Assembly: GCA_947625305.1 (NCBI GenBank)
Contig: CANQNW010000005.1
Location: forward strand, 62,001 to 126,000
DNA: 64,000 bases
Direction: 5' to 3'
Source of the DNA: Candidatus Gastranaerophilales bacterium
Lineage (GTDB): Bacteria > Cyanobacteriota > Vampirovibrionia > Gastranaerophilales > Gastranaerophilaceae
Part shown: piece by piece, positions 1 through 8,844 of the stretch
Numbering within the stretch: position 1 is the first letter of the stretch
How the letters are laid out: each line of letters begins with the position of its first letter
Translations under genes and position numbers: made by a program
Notes under the pieces: model-generated
Told to the model about the DNA's origin: nothing
Seen by the model: only the letters and a program-made list of their open reading frames with translations
The model's database searches: none

Positions 1-466
1 AATTTCATTTGAAAAAAGTCAAAACAGAAATTTAAATTTAAAAGTAAGTGAAATATATTCATATACCAATAGTGAGTTTACAAAAGTTTTTGCGGAACTA
101 AAAGATAATAATACCGAACTGAAAAATAAACTTGATTATCAAACATATGAAACAGGTAAACAAATTAATGAAAATAAAGAAGAAATTAATAAAATAAAAA
201 CAACTGTAGAAGATAAAGCAGACAGAGTTCAAATAAATGATTTATCAAAAGACTTTGAAGAAAAAATACAAAAGCTTAAAGAGTCTCATTATTGGGAGTT
301 AAGAGAAATAAAGGCTCAGTTTGAAAATCAATTGAATGAACAGAGAATTAAATATGAGCAAAAATTAATTAATATGGAAAATCATATTAATGAAAATGAA
401 CAAAAATATATTGAAAGCAGAAAAAATATTTTTCAAAAAATATTCGGTTCAAAGAAAAAGAGATAA
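1..466 (+). CDS. C-terminal coiled-coil part of a protein cut by the window edge
   Basis: An open frame enters from the left edge (reading frame starting at base 2) and stops at TAA 464-466; no start codon lies in the window. The 154 visible residues are almost entirely charged heptad-like sequence rich in Lys, Glu, Asn and Gln, with a basic end (FGSKKKR). This is the composition of the coiled-coil parts of the glycosyltransferases that follow, and the next gene starts 3 nt after the stop, so it is probably the tail of another family-2 glycosyltransferase of the same operon. No catalytic domain is visible, so the function is inferred from neighbours only. Confidence 0.7.
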   Translation, partial: ISFEKSQNRNLNLKVSEIYSYTNSEFTKVFAELKDNNTELKNKLDYQTYETGKQINENKEEINKIKTTVEDKADRVQINDLSKDFEEKIQKLKESHYWELREIKAQFENQLNEQRIKYEQKLINMENHINENEQKYIESRKNIFQKIFGSKKKR

Positions 467-469
467 TAT

Positions 470-1441
470 ATGAGTAATGCAAAAATATCAATTATTTTAA
501 TATATAAAAATAATGAAGATAAAATCAAATATTGTCTTGAGAGTATTTTTAACCAAAAATTTTGCGATTATGAACTGATATGTATAAATAACGGGTCAGA
601 AGACAAATCTGAAGAAATAGTTCAAGAGTATAAAGAAAATAGAGAAAATGTTATCCTTATAAATTTCCCAACAGAACGAGATATACAGCAAGCACAAAAA
701 AGCGGATTAGATTTAGCAAACGGGGATTATGTCTGTTTTATAGACCCTGAGCAGGTAATCTATGAAAATTTTCCCGGCGGAATAAAGGCGGACTCTTTTA
801 CTAATCTGCCTTCCAATATAAAAATAGAAAACGGGCGCATTTACAAAAGAGACTTTTTGGAAAATCAAGATATATTAGATACAATTATAGAAAATAAATT
901 AACACTTTATTTGCAAAAAATGCAAGAATGTGTTAAAAACTTTGAAAATACCGTTAATTTAAATATTGATAAAGTTCAAAAAACTGTAATTGAAAATGTC
1001 GAGAGTAAATTATATATAACTAATTTACGAACGGAACAATTAGAAAAAATCGTTTATGAAAAAGAAATCAATCAAAATAAACTTGTTGATGACAAAATAA
1101 AGGAAATTTATAATTTACAGGAAAATACCAGAAATGACATATATAATGATATGTCTAAAATATATGAATATATAAATACGGAAATATCTAAAAGAATTGA
1201 GGAAATCAATAAAGTTTATAATGAAATAACAAATTGTTATAAATACAGTGAGGAATTAAATAACAAATCGAAAGAACAAACAGAAAATAATAAAAAAGAA
1301 ATGTTTTCAAATTTTGAAAATATAACTGATGAAATAAGTTTAAGATATTCAAATATAATAAAACTTATGGATATCCAAACAGAAGAACTTAATAAAAAAT
1401 TAGAGGAAGTAAAAGAAGAATTAAGTAAACTGCAAAGCTAG
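470..1441 (+). CDS. Truncated family-2 glycosyltransferase domain fused to a coiled coil
   Basis: Residues 5-95 match the N-terminal nucleotide-binding half of GT2 enzymes: a beta strand ISIILIYKNNE, then LICINNGSEDKS, then DYVCFIDPEQ. The sugar-nucleotide/metal motif is DPEQ (92-95), where the neighbouring genes have DSDD, and the acceptor half with the WED catalytic motif is missing. From about residue 125 to the end the protein is a long Glu/Lys/Asn-rich coiled coil. It is 323 aa against about 400 for its complete neighbours. It sits in a tight same-strand run of glycosyltransferase genes. It is probably not an active transferase; a scaffold or partner of the other enzymes is an inference. 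Confidence 0.75.
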   Translation: MSNAKISIILIYKNNEDKIKYCLESIFNQKFCDYELICINNGSEDKSEEIVQEYKENRENVILINFPTERDIQQAQKSGLDLANGDYVCFIDPEQVIYENFPGGIKADSFTNLPSNIKIENGRIYKRDFLENQDILDTIIENKLTLYLQKMQECVKNFENTVNLNIDKVQKTVIENVESKLYITNLRTEQLEKIVYEKEINQNKLVDDKIKEIYNLQENTRNDIYNDMSKIYEYINTEISKRIEEINKVYNEITNCYKYSEELNNKSKEQTENNKKEMFSNFENITDEISLRYSNIIKLMDIQTEELNKKLEEVKEELSKLQS

Positions 1442-1470
1442 TTTATAGACTAAAAATTAGAAAGAAAATA

Positions 1471-2670
1471 ATGCCTGAAATATCAGTAATTGTTCCTGTT
1501 TATAATGTAGAAAAATATATAAGAAAATGTCTTGATAGTATTATCAATCAAACATTTAAAGATATAGAGATAATATGTGTCAATGACGGCTCAACTGATA
1601 AATCAAGAGAAATATTAACCGAATACCAAAAAAAAGACAGCAGAATAAAAATAATAGATAAGAAAAACGGAGGGTTATCTTCCGCACGCAATGCAGGTTT
1701 AAAAGCTGCTCAGGGTAAATTTATAAGTTTTATAGATTCTGATGACTGGGCAGAAAAAACTATGCTTGAAAAGCTTTATAATAATATAACAGCTTTAAAC
1801 AGTGATATTTCAATATGTGCTGTGCATCAATATGATGAAACAAAGCAAGAAATAAATGACAGTTCAAAGTATTTTACACTCGGTTTTTTTGATGAAACTT
1901 TTGATAATAAAGCATTTACATATAAAGATGTAAAACCTTTTATAATGGATGTGTGCGTTATGGCTTGGAATAAGCTTTACCGCAAAAGTTTAATTGAGGA
2001 ATGCAGAGCAGAATTCCCTGATGGTTTAATTTGGGAGGACGGCCCCTTCTTCTTTTCAATATTTTTTAAAGCAGAAGGTGTTTCTATTGTAAGAGATTTT
2101 CTTTATTACTATAGAATTAACAGAAAAGGTTCTATTATTCAAAAAGGCGGGAAACAATTCCTTGATATTATTGATGTTGTTGAACTTATGTACAATTCAA
2201 TAAAAGATTTGCCTGATTTTGATGATATTAAAAATGAATTTTATATCAGAAAAATTGATGATATTGTATACAGGTATAATTTGGTCAATTTTTATTATAA
2301 ACAGTTATTTTCAAATAAGTTAAAAAAGAAAAGTTTTTTATTTGACGGCAACATATTTGATTTTAAACTTGCCGATAAATACCCCGGAAATATAAGAAAA
2401 CGACTGTTTGATATAATTAAAAAAACAAATTTATTAAGATACTATTATAATAAATTTAAAACACGAGTTATGTTTAAAATAATGCAGATTTTATATACGG
2501 AAAATAATATATATTATTTAAAATATAGAAAAATTGTTGTAAGATTTAAAAAACGGCCTGAATATTGTGATATTTGGTATGAAAATGACAAAATTTATAT
2601 AGTATTATTTAAAAAGTTAAAATTTACTGTAAAATTTGAGTATTCTAAAATAGAACCCATAAACAAATGA
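1471..2670 (+). CDS. Family-2 glycosyltransferase (GT-A fold)
   Basis: A complete GT2 enzyme of 399 aa. It begins EISVIVPVYNVEKYIRKCLDS, has CVNDGSTDKS at 37-46, the DSDDW sugar-nucleotide/metal motif at 89-93, and a WED catalytic-base motif at 188-190. The C-terminal 150 residues are basic and may touch membrane or acceptor. It should move a sugar from a nucleotide sugar to a cell-surface glycan or glycoprotein at the cytoplasmic face. The next gene overlaps its stop by 4 nt (ATGA), so the two are translationally coupled. It is a close paralogue of the next gene, with a 77-nt stretch (2146-2222) identical to 3348-3424. The donor and acceptor cannot be told from sequence. Confidence 0.9.
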   Translation: MPEISVIVPVYNVEKYIRKCLDSIINQTFKDIEIICVNDGSTDKSREILTEYQKKDSRIKIIDKKNGGLSSARNAGLKAAQGKFISFIDSDDWAEKTMLEKLYNNITALNSDISICAVHQYDETKQEINDSSKYFTLGFFDETFDNKAFTYKDVKPFIMDVCVMAWNKLYRKSLIEECRAEFPDGLIWEDGPFFFSIFFKAEGVSIVRDFLYYYRINRKGSIIQKGGKQFLDIIDVVELMYNSIKDLPDFDDIKNEFYIRKIDDIVYRYNLVNFYYKQLFSNKLKKKSFLFDGNIFDFKLADKYPGNIRKRLFDIIKKTNLLRYYYNKFKTRVMFKIMQILYTENNIYYLKYRKIVVRFKKRPEYCDIWYENDKIYIVLFKKLKFTVKFEYSKIEPINK

Positions 2671-3875
2671 AAAATCCTAAAATTTCGGTAATAGTACCCG
2701 TATATAATGTAGAAAAATATGTAAAAGTATGTCTGGATACAATATTAGACCAGACTTTTTCAGATATAGAGATAATATGTGTTAATGACGGCTCTACGGA
2801 TAACTCAAGAAAAATTTTGTCTGAATATGAAAAAAAAGACAGCAGAATAAAGATAGTTGATAAAGAAAACGGAGGATTATCCTCAGCTCGCAATGCAGGT
2901 TTAAAAGTCGCAAAGGGCGAGTATATCAGTTTTATTGATTCAGATGACTGGGTAGATAAAACCATGCTTGAAAAACTGTATAAAAGCATGACCGAATTTA
3001 ACACCGATATTACAATATGTGCAGTTCACCAATTTGACGAGACAAAACAGTGTATAGATGATTCAAATCCTTATTATACACTCGGTTATTTTAATGAAAC
3101 ATTTGATAATAAAGCCTTTACCTATAAAGAATTAAAACCGTTTATTATGGATGTTTGTGTTATGGCATGGAATAAATTGTATCGTAAAAGTACAATTGAT
3201 GAATGCAAGGCGGTATTTCCCGATGGTCTAATATGGGAGGACGGGCCCTTCTTCTTTTCAATAATTTCTAAAAATAAAAAAATTTCTATCGTAAGAGATT
3301 TTCTTTATTATTACAGAATTAACCGAAAAGGTTCTATTGTTGATAAGGGCGGGAAACAATTCCTTGATATTATTGATGTTGTTGAACTTATGTACAATTC
3401 AATAAAAGATTTGCCTGATTTTGAGGATATTAAATATAATTTCTTTAAAAAAAAGACAGAAGATATCATATCAAGATATGATAATTTAAATCCAAAATAT
3501 AAAACAGCTTTTGTAAAAAAATTAATAAATAAAAGTTCGCTTGTGAATGAAAAATTATTCCCGCCCGATATGGTAAGAGGTAAATTCCGTTATAATTATT
3601 ATTTATTCTGCAATCTGAAAACAGGCAGTGTTTCATATTACAATATAAAAAAATTTATAATGAAATTTAAATATAAAGTAATGGAAATAATGTATTTTAC
3701 CGAAGGTTTTTATACTTTAAAATATAAGAAACATATTTGTAAAATAAAAAAACATCCGAAAATTTTTGATATATACTACAATAATGACATGTTACACTGC
3801 AGTTTATTGAAAAAAATAAAATTTAATATTCCGTTTAAATTTTCAGAATTGGAGAAATTCAACGAAGATGACTAA
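2667..3875 (+). CDS. Family-2 glycosyltransferase, tandem paralogue
   Basis: A 402-aa GT2 enzyme starting at the ATG of an ATGA overlap with the gene before. It has the same layout: KISVIVPVYNVEKYVKVCLD at the N-terminus, CVNDGSTDNS, FIDSDDW and a WEDGPFFF catalytic segment, then a basic C-terminal region that has diverged much more from its paralogue than the core. The first 240 residues are very similar to the upstream gene, which points to tandem duplication with later divergence of the acceptor-side region and local gene conversion. Its 3' end overlaps the next start by 8 nt. Role: transfer of an unknown sugar in surface glycan synthesis. Confidence 0.9.
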   Translation: MKNPKISVIVPVYNVEKYVKVCLDTILDQTFSDIEIICVNDGSTDNSRKILSEYEKKDSRIKIVDKENGGLSSARNAGLKVAKGEYISFIDSDDWVDKTMLEKLYKSMTEFNTDITICAVHQFDETKQCIDDSNPYYTLGYFNETFDNKAFTYKELKPFIMDVCVMAWNKLYRKSTIDECKAVFPDGLIWEDGPFFFSIISKNKKISIVRDFLYYYRINRKGSIVDKGGKQFLDIIDVVELMYNSIKDLPDFEDIKYNFFKKKTEDIISRYDNLNPKYKTAFVKKLINKSSLVNEKLFPPDMVRGKFRYNYYLFCNLKTGSVSYYNIKKFIMKFKYKVMEIMYFTEGFYTLKYKKHICKIKKHPKIFDIYYNNDMLHCSLLKKIKFNIPFKFSELEKFNEDD

Positions 3876-5349
3876 ATTATCAATAATAATTCCATACAGA
3901 AACGTAGAATCATATATATCAAAATGCCTTACAACAGTTCTATATCAGACAATAAAGGATATAGAAATAATATGTATTGATGATTCATCAGAAGACGGCT
4001 CAAGAGAAATAGTAAAACAGTATGCCGAACGTGATAACAGAATAATGATGATGAACACCGGCGGAGTTGTATCGGGGCAGTCTTATGCAAGAAATCTCGG
4101 GCTGGAAGTGGCATCAGGTGAATATATCGGGTTTGTTGATTCTGATGACTGGGTTGAACTTGATATGTTTGAAAAAATGTATAATAAAGCAAAATCGGAT
4201 GATGCCGATATTACAATGTGCGGGGCAATGCTTTATGATGATAAAAAACAGGAATTTTATAATGATGACTACTATAGCCTTAAACCGCTTGAAAAATTTG
4301 GGGATAAGGTATTTTCTCCAGATGACTCCAAAGATGAAATACTAAATATTAATGTAGTTTTGTGGAATAAAATTTACAAAAGAGAATTTCTAAAACAAAT
4401 AAATGCTAAATTCCAATCGGGATACATATATGAAGATATGCCTTTTTTCTTTGAAACATATCTTAAAGCAAAAAGAATAAATATCTTATGGGAGAACTTA
4501 TATTATTACCGCCAAAACCGCAGATTTTCAACAATGCAGAACTCAAATAAAAAGGTTTATGACAGAATTGATATGTCAAAACTAACTTATGAAATATTAA
4601 AACAGGCAAGTTTTTTTGAAGAAAAGCAGGATGAAATCCACAGATGGATAATAGATGATATTTTTCATAGATACACATTGCTGGAGGATAAATATTATGA
4701 AGAATATTATAAAAAAATGAGGGAATTTTTTATAAGTTTAAATCTTAACGAAAAGCAGAAAGAAGCACTAAAAATAGGCTATTGCTGCGACGAATTTGAT
4801 ATGATATTAGAGCGGGATTACTACGGATTTTGGAATTTCCTTATTGAAAAATATAAAACCTCAAATAAACGAATAAAAGCGGCTGAACATAAATGTAATC
4901 TTGATATAAAAGCAATAAAAGATTACCTTGAACAGTATAAAAAAGAAGCTGCCGAGGATAAAGAAAAAGCTATAGAATGGTGGGAAAACTTCAGTAAAGA
5001 AGAACGGGCAAAAGAAGTTAAACGCAGATTGGAGGAACAATACATTTATCTTGAATCTAAAAAACAATCTGAAATGAATGGTTTGTATGATGAATTTAAT
5101 CAAAAAATGGTAACGCAGGAATATGAACTAAAAAGATGGCAGGCTGAATCATTAAGACAGCAGAAAGAAAAACTCACAGCAGATTACGAGTGGAAACTTG
5201 AAGCCCAAAGACAGCATTATATGCAGGCGCTTCAACAGCAAAAATATTATTATGAAAATAATTTTTTACCGGTTAAAATAGTATTAAAACTATGCAGAAA
5301 ATCTCTGCAAATTCAAAATAAAATTAAAAAATTAATAAAGAAAAACTAA
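3868..5349 (+). CDS. Family-2 glycosyltransferase with C-terminal coiled coil
   Basis: The 493-aa product starts LSIIIPYRNVESYISKCL and carries CIDDSSEDGS and FVDSDDW (DSDD at 91-94), and a YEDMPFFFE segment at the place of the catalytic acidic pair, so it looks active. From about residue 330 to 480 it is a long, Gln/Glu/Lys-rich coiled coil with many aromatic residues, ending in a basic tail. The coiled coil resembles the N-terminal one of the next gene and may hold the transferases together; that is inference. It overlaps the previous gene by 8 nt and is followed by the next start after a single base. Confidence 0.88.
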   Translation: MTKLSIIIPYRNVESYISKCLTTVLYQTIKDIEIICIDDSSEDGSREIVKQYAERDNRIMMMNTGGVVSGQSYARNLGLEVASGEYIGFVDSDDWVELDMFEKMYNKAKSDDADITMCGAMLYDDKKQEFYNDDYYSLKPLEKFGDKVFSPDDSKDEILNINVVLWNKIYKREFLKQINAKFQSGYIYEDMPFFFETYLKAKRINILWENLYYYRQNRRFSTMQNSNKKVYDRIDMSKLTYEILKQASFFEEKQDEIHRWIIDDIFHRYTLLEDKYYEEYYKKMREFFISLNLNEKQKEALKIGYCCDEFDMILERDYYGFWNFLIEKYKTSNKRIKAAEHKCNLDIKAIKDYLEQYKKEAAEDKEKAIEWWENFSKEERAKEVKRRLEEQYIYLESKKQSEMNGLYDEFNQKMVTQEYELKRWQAESLRQQKEKLTADYEWKLEAQRQHYMQALQQQKYYYENNFLPVKIVLKLCRKSLQIQNKIKKLIKKN

Positions 5350-5350
5350 C

Positions 5351-6874
5351 ATGCCAGCAGAAGACGAAAAATATTATATATTGGAAAAACAATTTAATGA
5401 AATGCTTTCATCTTTAAAAGAAAAATATGAAAGTGAAATTAAACTGTTAAAAACTAAGCTTGAATACAGTCATATTAAGCAGAAAACAGAACTTGAAAAT
5501 TTAATCTCCCAAACTAAAAAAACATCTGATGACTATTATAATGTTAAAAGTACTCAAGATATACAAAGTATAAAAGACTATTATGAAACCAGAATAAAAG
5601 ATTTAACCGAATGGTATGAAAAAGAAATACCGAGAAGACAAAAAGAAACTGCAGCTTGGCATGAAAATCAATTAAAAGAAAAAATTGAAGAATTGACAAA
5701 CAATTACGAAGAAAAAATTTCTCAATTAAATAAAAGGTTTAATGAAGAAATAGAAGTTTTAAGCACACAGTTAATAGAACAGAAAAAATACTATGAAAAA
5801 CAATTAAAACCATTTAACAGATTGATAAAAATAAAAAAGAAACTGACATCTAAAGGGAATAAAACCGAAAAGAAATCAAATAAAAAACCTGAAGTCAAAG
5901 AAGAAGTAAATATAATAACACCCCCGATGCAAGAAGAAAATATAAGACCCAAAGTCTCGGTTATATTGCCCGTATATAATGTTGGAAAGTATTTAAGGCA
6001 GTCATTAGACAGTTTAATAAATCAATCGTTAAGAGAAATAGAAATAATATGTGTTAATGACGGCTCAACGGATAACTGTTACGAAATATTAGAAGAATAT
6101 AAAAATAAAGACAGCAGAATAAAAGTAATCCATAAAGAAAATAAAGGCACAGGCGCCGCAAGGAATGACGGATTAAAACTTGCGACAGGCGAATGTATCG
6201 GTTTTGTAGACCCTGATGACTGGGTTAAACCTATGATGTATGAAAGGTTATACACACTTTTAAAAGAAAAAAATCTTGATATTGCAATGTGCATGCCGGA
6301 TGGATACGATGAAAGAAATGGAATAAACCGCCCCTTCCCTTATTTTGTCGATGATAATTTTAAAAATATTATAGATGACAGAATATTTAACTGGCGGGAT
6401 TTATCGCCGTTTAAATACCCTATGTGTATTTGGAATAAACTTTATACAAAAGAATTATTTGATAAAAATCAAATATGGTTTACGGAAGGGCTTGATTTTG
6501 AAGATCATAGCGTAATTTTCGGGACTCTGCTAACAGCGGAAAAAATGTTTTTTATCCGTGAAAAATTATATGTCTACAGATTTAATCGAGTTGGGTCTGT
6601 GCTGTCTGATAATAACAGAAGGCTTATAGACCATATTGAAATTTTTAATATCGTTGAAGATTTAATGAAAAGAACAAATACATATACCGCATTAAGAAAT
6701 GATTTTCTTTTCTACAAAATACATAATCTTTTTTATTACTACAGCATGATAAAAGATGAATTTAAGCAGGAATATTATGAAAATATGGTTAAATCCATAA
6801 AAAATACAAATCTTAGCACGGATGAAATAAATATGCTGAGTGAAAAATATCCCGAAATTAAATCATATGTTTAA
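5351..6874 (+). CDS. Family-2 glycosyltransferase with N-terminal coiled coil
   Basis: This 507-aa protein has the reverse domain order of the preceding gene: residues 1-190 are coiled coil followed by a basic Lys-rich linker, and the GT2 domain starts near residue 201 (RPKVSVILPVYNVGKYLRQS). It keeps CVNDGSTDNC and a DPDDW motif (287-291), where Pro replaces the Ser of its neighbours, and an LDFEDHSV segment as the likely catalytic acid region. It is the last gene of the tandem run; the next gene follows after 55 nt with its own possible TATAAT. Predicted cytoplasmic or membrane-associated transferase in surface glycan assembly. Confidence 0.88.
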   Translation: MPAEDEKYYILEKQFNEMLSSLKEKYESEIKLLKTKLEYSHIKQKTELENLISQTKKTSDDYYNVKSTQDIQSIKDYYETRIKDLTEWYEKEIPRRQKETAAWHENQLKEKIEELTNNYEEKISQLNKRFNEEIEVLSTQLIEQKKYYEKQLKPFNRLIKIKKKLTSKGNKTEKKSNKKPEVKEEVNIITPPMQEENIRPKVSVILPVYNVGKYLRQSLDSLINQSLREIEIICVNDGSTDNCYEILEEYKNKDSRIKVIHKENKGTGAARNDGLKLATGECIGFVDPDDWVKPMMYERLYTLLKEKNLDIAMCMPDGYDERNGINRPFPYFVDDNFKNIIDDRIFNWRDLSPFKYPMCIWNKLYTKELFDKNQIWFTEGLDFEDHSVIFGTLLTAEKMFFIREKLYVYRFNRVGSVLSDNNRRLIDHIEIFNIVEDLMKRTNTYTALRNDFLFYKIHNLFYYYSMIKDEFKQEYYENMVKSIKNTNLSTDEINMLSEKYPEIKSYV

Positions 6875-6929
6875 ACGGTAAAAAAAAATCTCCTCTAATT
6901 TATAATGTAATTGTGGGAAAAAATGCGTA

Positions 6930-7472
6930 ATGGAAATTTCATCAAACGGTATAAACCAGCCTGTAAGTTTTTACACAAAAAATACGGGTAATACAATAAA
7001 TATGGCAATAGATGAAGATAACCGTGTATTGAACGGTAATATTTTTGCATCTGAACTTAGTGTAACTGCCACAAAGCCGTTAAATAAACCGTCTAAAAGA
7101 AAAAGAAAGAATAAACGGCTTAATACTTATGATACTGATTATCTGCCTGATGAACCCGGCGAAAATGATAATTCGGAAGTTCAAAAAGAAAATTTTTTCA
7201 TAACAGTTCAGGAAAAAAAATTCTCCGAAAAATTTAAACAAAGATTATTGCATATAATCAGCATAACTCCCGTTATAAATTATTTTATTTTGAAAAATAA
7301 AACAAAAAAAATAAAAAAAACAGTAGAAGAACTGACAGATATTAATCAAAATGTGGATGACATGTTAAATACAAAAGTCCCTTTCGGCGAGGAATCAAAA
7401 CTCTATACGGATATTGCAAAAAACCTGACAACTGCCGCAAACATAATAGGGAAGGTGAATAGAAACTTATAA
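6930..7472 (+). CDS. Uncharacterised basic protein
   Basis: I do not recognise a family for this 180-aa product. The first 50 residues are polar and low in charge, then comes a very basic patch (KPSKRKRKNKRLN, about 54-66), an acidic stretch, and a C-terminal half with predicted helices including a moderately hydrophobic segment (LLHIISITPVINYFIL) followed by a Lys-rich stretch and amphipathic helices. There is no signal peptide. An alternative ATG at 6923 is in another frame. A TATAAT at 6901-6906 could serve as its own -10 box. It lies just upstream of ftsZ on the same strand, so a role at the division site or nucleoid is possible but not supported directly. Confidence 0.7.
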   Translation: MEISSNGINQPVSFYTKNTGNTINMAIDEDNRVLNGNIFASELSVTATKPLNKPSKRKRKNKRLNTYDTDYLPDEPGENDNSEVQKENFFITVQEKKFSEKFKQRLLHIISITPVINYFILKNKTKKIKKTVEELTDINQNVDDMLNTKVPFGEESKLYTDIAKNLTTAANIIGKVNRNL

Positions 7473-7514
7473 TTAACAAAAATAAACATATATTAAAATT
7501 TTTCGCATTTTTTC

Positions 7515-7543
7515 TTTACTAATTAAATATTTTAAAATACTAT
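7515..7543 (+). promoter_or_regulatory. Putative sigma-70 promoter of ftsZ
   Basis: TTTACT at 7515-7520 and TACTAT at 7538-7543 are separated by 17 bp, in an otherwise AT-rich gap. It lies about 80 nt upstream of the ftsZ start. Both boxes deviate from consensus, so this is only a reasonable candidate. Confidence 0.4.
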
Positions 7544-7588
7544 GTTAATATACGATGAAAACCATGTAATATATGGGTAAATCGGGAT

Positions 7589-7624
7589 ATGAAAAAAGTA
7601 ATAGAAAAAAAAGAGGGCGCATAA
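7589..7624 (+). CDS. Possible 11-codon mini-ORF abutting ftsZ
   Basis: ATG at 7589 opens a frame [11 protein letters not shown] that stops at TAA 7622-7624, directly before the GTG start of ftsZ at 7625. The ftsZ Shine-Dalgarno (AGAGGG) lies inside it. Translation of such an ORF could couple to ftsZ initiation. Its own ribosome-binding site is poor, so it may be chance. Confidence 0.25.
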   Translation: MKKVIEKKEGA

Positions 7625-8797
7625 GTGGAAAATTTTGTTCCGGATATTTTTGGCAAAAGAGAAAACAACAGCAGTAATTCAACAACAAATGAATCAAATG
7701 TAATACCTGCAGATATAAAAGTAATAGGTGTAGGCGGAGGCGGAGGCAATGCCGTAAACCGAATGATAAAAGCAGGACTTTCAGGTGTAGATTTTTGGGT
7801 GCTTAATACCGATTTACAAGCATTAGAAAAATCTTCTGCCGAAAATAAAATCAGAATAGGAAGTAAACTTACAAACGGATTAGGTGCCGGCGGAAACCCT
7901 GAAAAGGGCGAAAAATCAGCTGAAGAAACCAGAGATGAAATCGTAAATGCAATAGGTAAAGCAGATATGGTATTTGTTACCGCAGGCATGGGCGGCGGAA
8001 CAGGTACAGGTGCAGCTCCTGTTGTTGCAAGAATTGCTAAAGAATTAGGCGCATTAACTGTCGGTGTTGTTACAAAACCGTTCAGCTTTGAAGGTCAAAG
8101 AAGAATGAATCAGGCACTTCAAGGACTTGAAAAATTAAAAGAAACCGTTGATGCACTTATTGTTATCCCTAATGATAAATTACTTGAAGTTATAGACAGA
8201 AGAACAACTTTCAGAGAATCTTTTGAAGTTGTTGATGAAGTACTTTTAAGAGGTGTTCAAGGTATATCGGATATAATTACCGTACCCGGGTTAATTAATG
8301 TGGACTTTGCCGATGTAAGAAGCGTAATGGAATCATCAGGTTCAGCATTAATGGGTATAGGCAGAGGTACTGGCGAAGGCAGAGCTTTAGAAGCAGCAAA
8401 AGCAGCTATTAATTCACCGTTGCTTGAAACATCAATTAAAGGTGCATCAGGTATTATTATGAATGTAACCGGCGGCCCTGATATGACATTGTTTGAAGTC
8501 GCTGATGCAGCTAAACTTATCCACGAAGAAGCTTCTCCGGATGCTATTATCCACTTCGGCTCTGTTATTGATGACAGAATTCAAGGCGAAATTCAAATTA
8601 CCGTTATCGCTACAGGGTTTGATTTAAAAAATAACGAAGTCGATAAATTTAACCAAGAAGAACAGGAAAATAAAACTTTAGGTGCTTTAGATTTATTCAG
8701 CGGCTCGGGTTTTAATCCTGATTCCCCTAAAGTTTCAAAAGCAGCTGCAGAATTTGCAAATAATATTCTTGATATCCCTGATTTCTTAAAGAAATAA
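7625..8797 (+). CDS. ftsZ: Cell division protein FtsZ
   Basis: The 390-aa product has the FtsZ GTP-binding layout: [18 protein letters not shown] at 31-48, NTDLQAL at 61-67 and the tubulin signature [10 protein letters not shown] at 121-130. The T7 region [11 protein letters not shown] is present, and the C-terminus ends in DIPDFLKK, the conserved tail peptide that binds ZipA/SepF/FtsA-like anchors. FtsZ polymerises into the cytokinetic ring on the inner face of the membrane. Start: GTG at 7625, preceded by AAGAGGGCGC; no in-frame ATG lies before a conserved residue. The gene stands alone here, outside a dcw cluster, and ends at a strong terminator. Confidence 0.97.
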   Translation: MENFVPDIFGKRENNSSNSTTNESNVIPADIKVIGVGGGGGNAVNRMIKAGLSGVDFWVLNTDLQALEKSSAENKIRIGSKLTNGLGAGGNPEKGEKSAEETRDEIVNAIGKADMVFVTAGMGGGTGTGAAPVVARIAKELGALTVGVVTKPFSFEGQRRMNQALQGLEKLKETVDALIVIPNDKLLEVIDRRTTFRESFEVVDEVLLRGVQGISDIITVPGLINVDFADVRSVMESSGSALMGIGRGTGEGRALEAAKAAINSPLLETSIKGASGIIMNVTGGPDMTLFEVADAAKLIHEEASPDAIIHFGSVIDDRIQGEIQITVIATGFDLKNNEVDKFNQEEQENKTLGALDLFSGSGFNPDSPKVSKAAAEFANNILDIPDFLKK

Positions 8798-8817
8798 CGG
8801 AATTAAAAGTATTTAAT

Positions 8818-8844
8818 AAAAAAGCGGGCATGCCCGCTTTTTTT
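8818..8844. terminator. Bidirectional intrinsic terminator between ftsZ and the M16 gene
   Basis: A perfect palindrome AAGCGGGCATGCCCGCTT is flanked by A-runs on the left and T-runs on the right. It works in both directions and separates the convergent ftsZ (+) and peptidase (-) genes. Confidence 0.9.
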
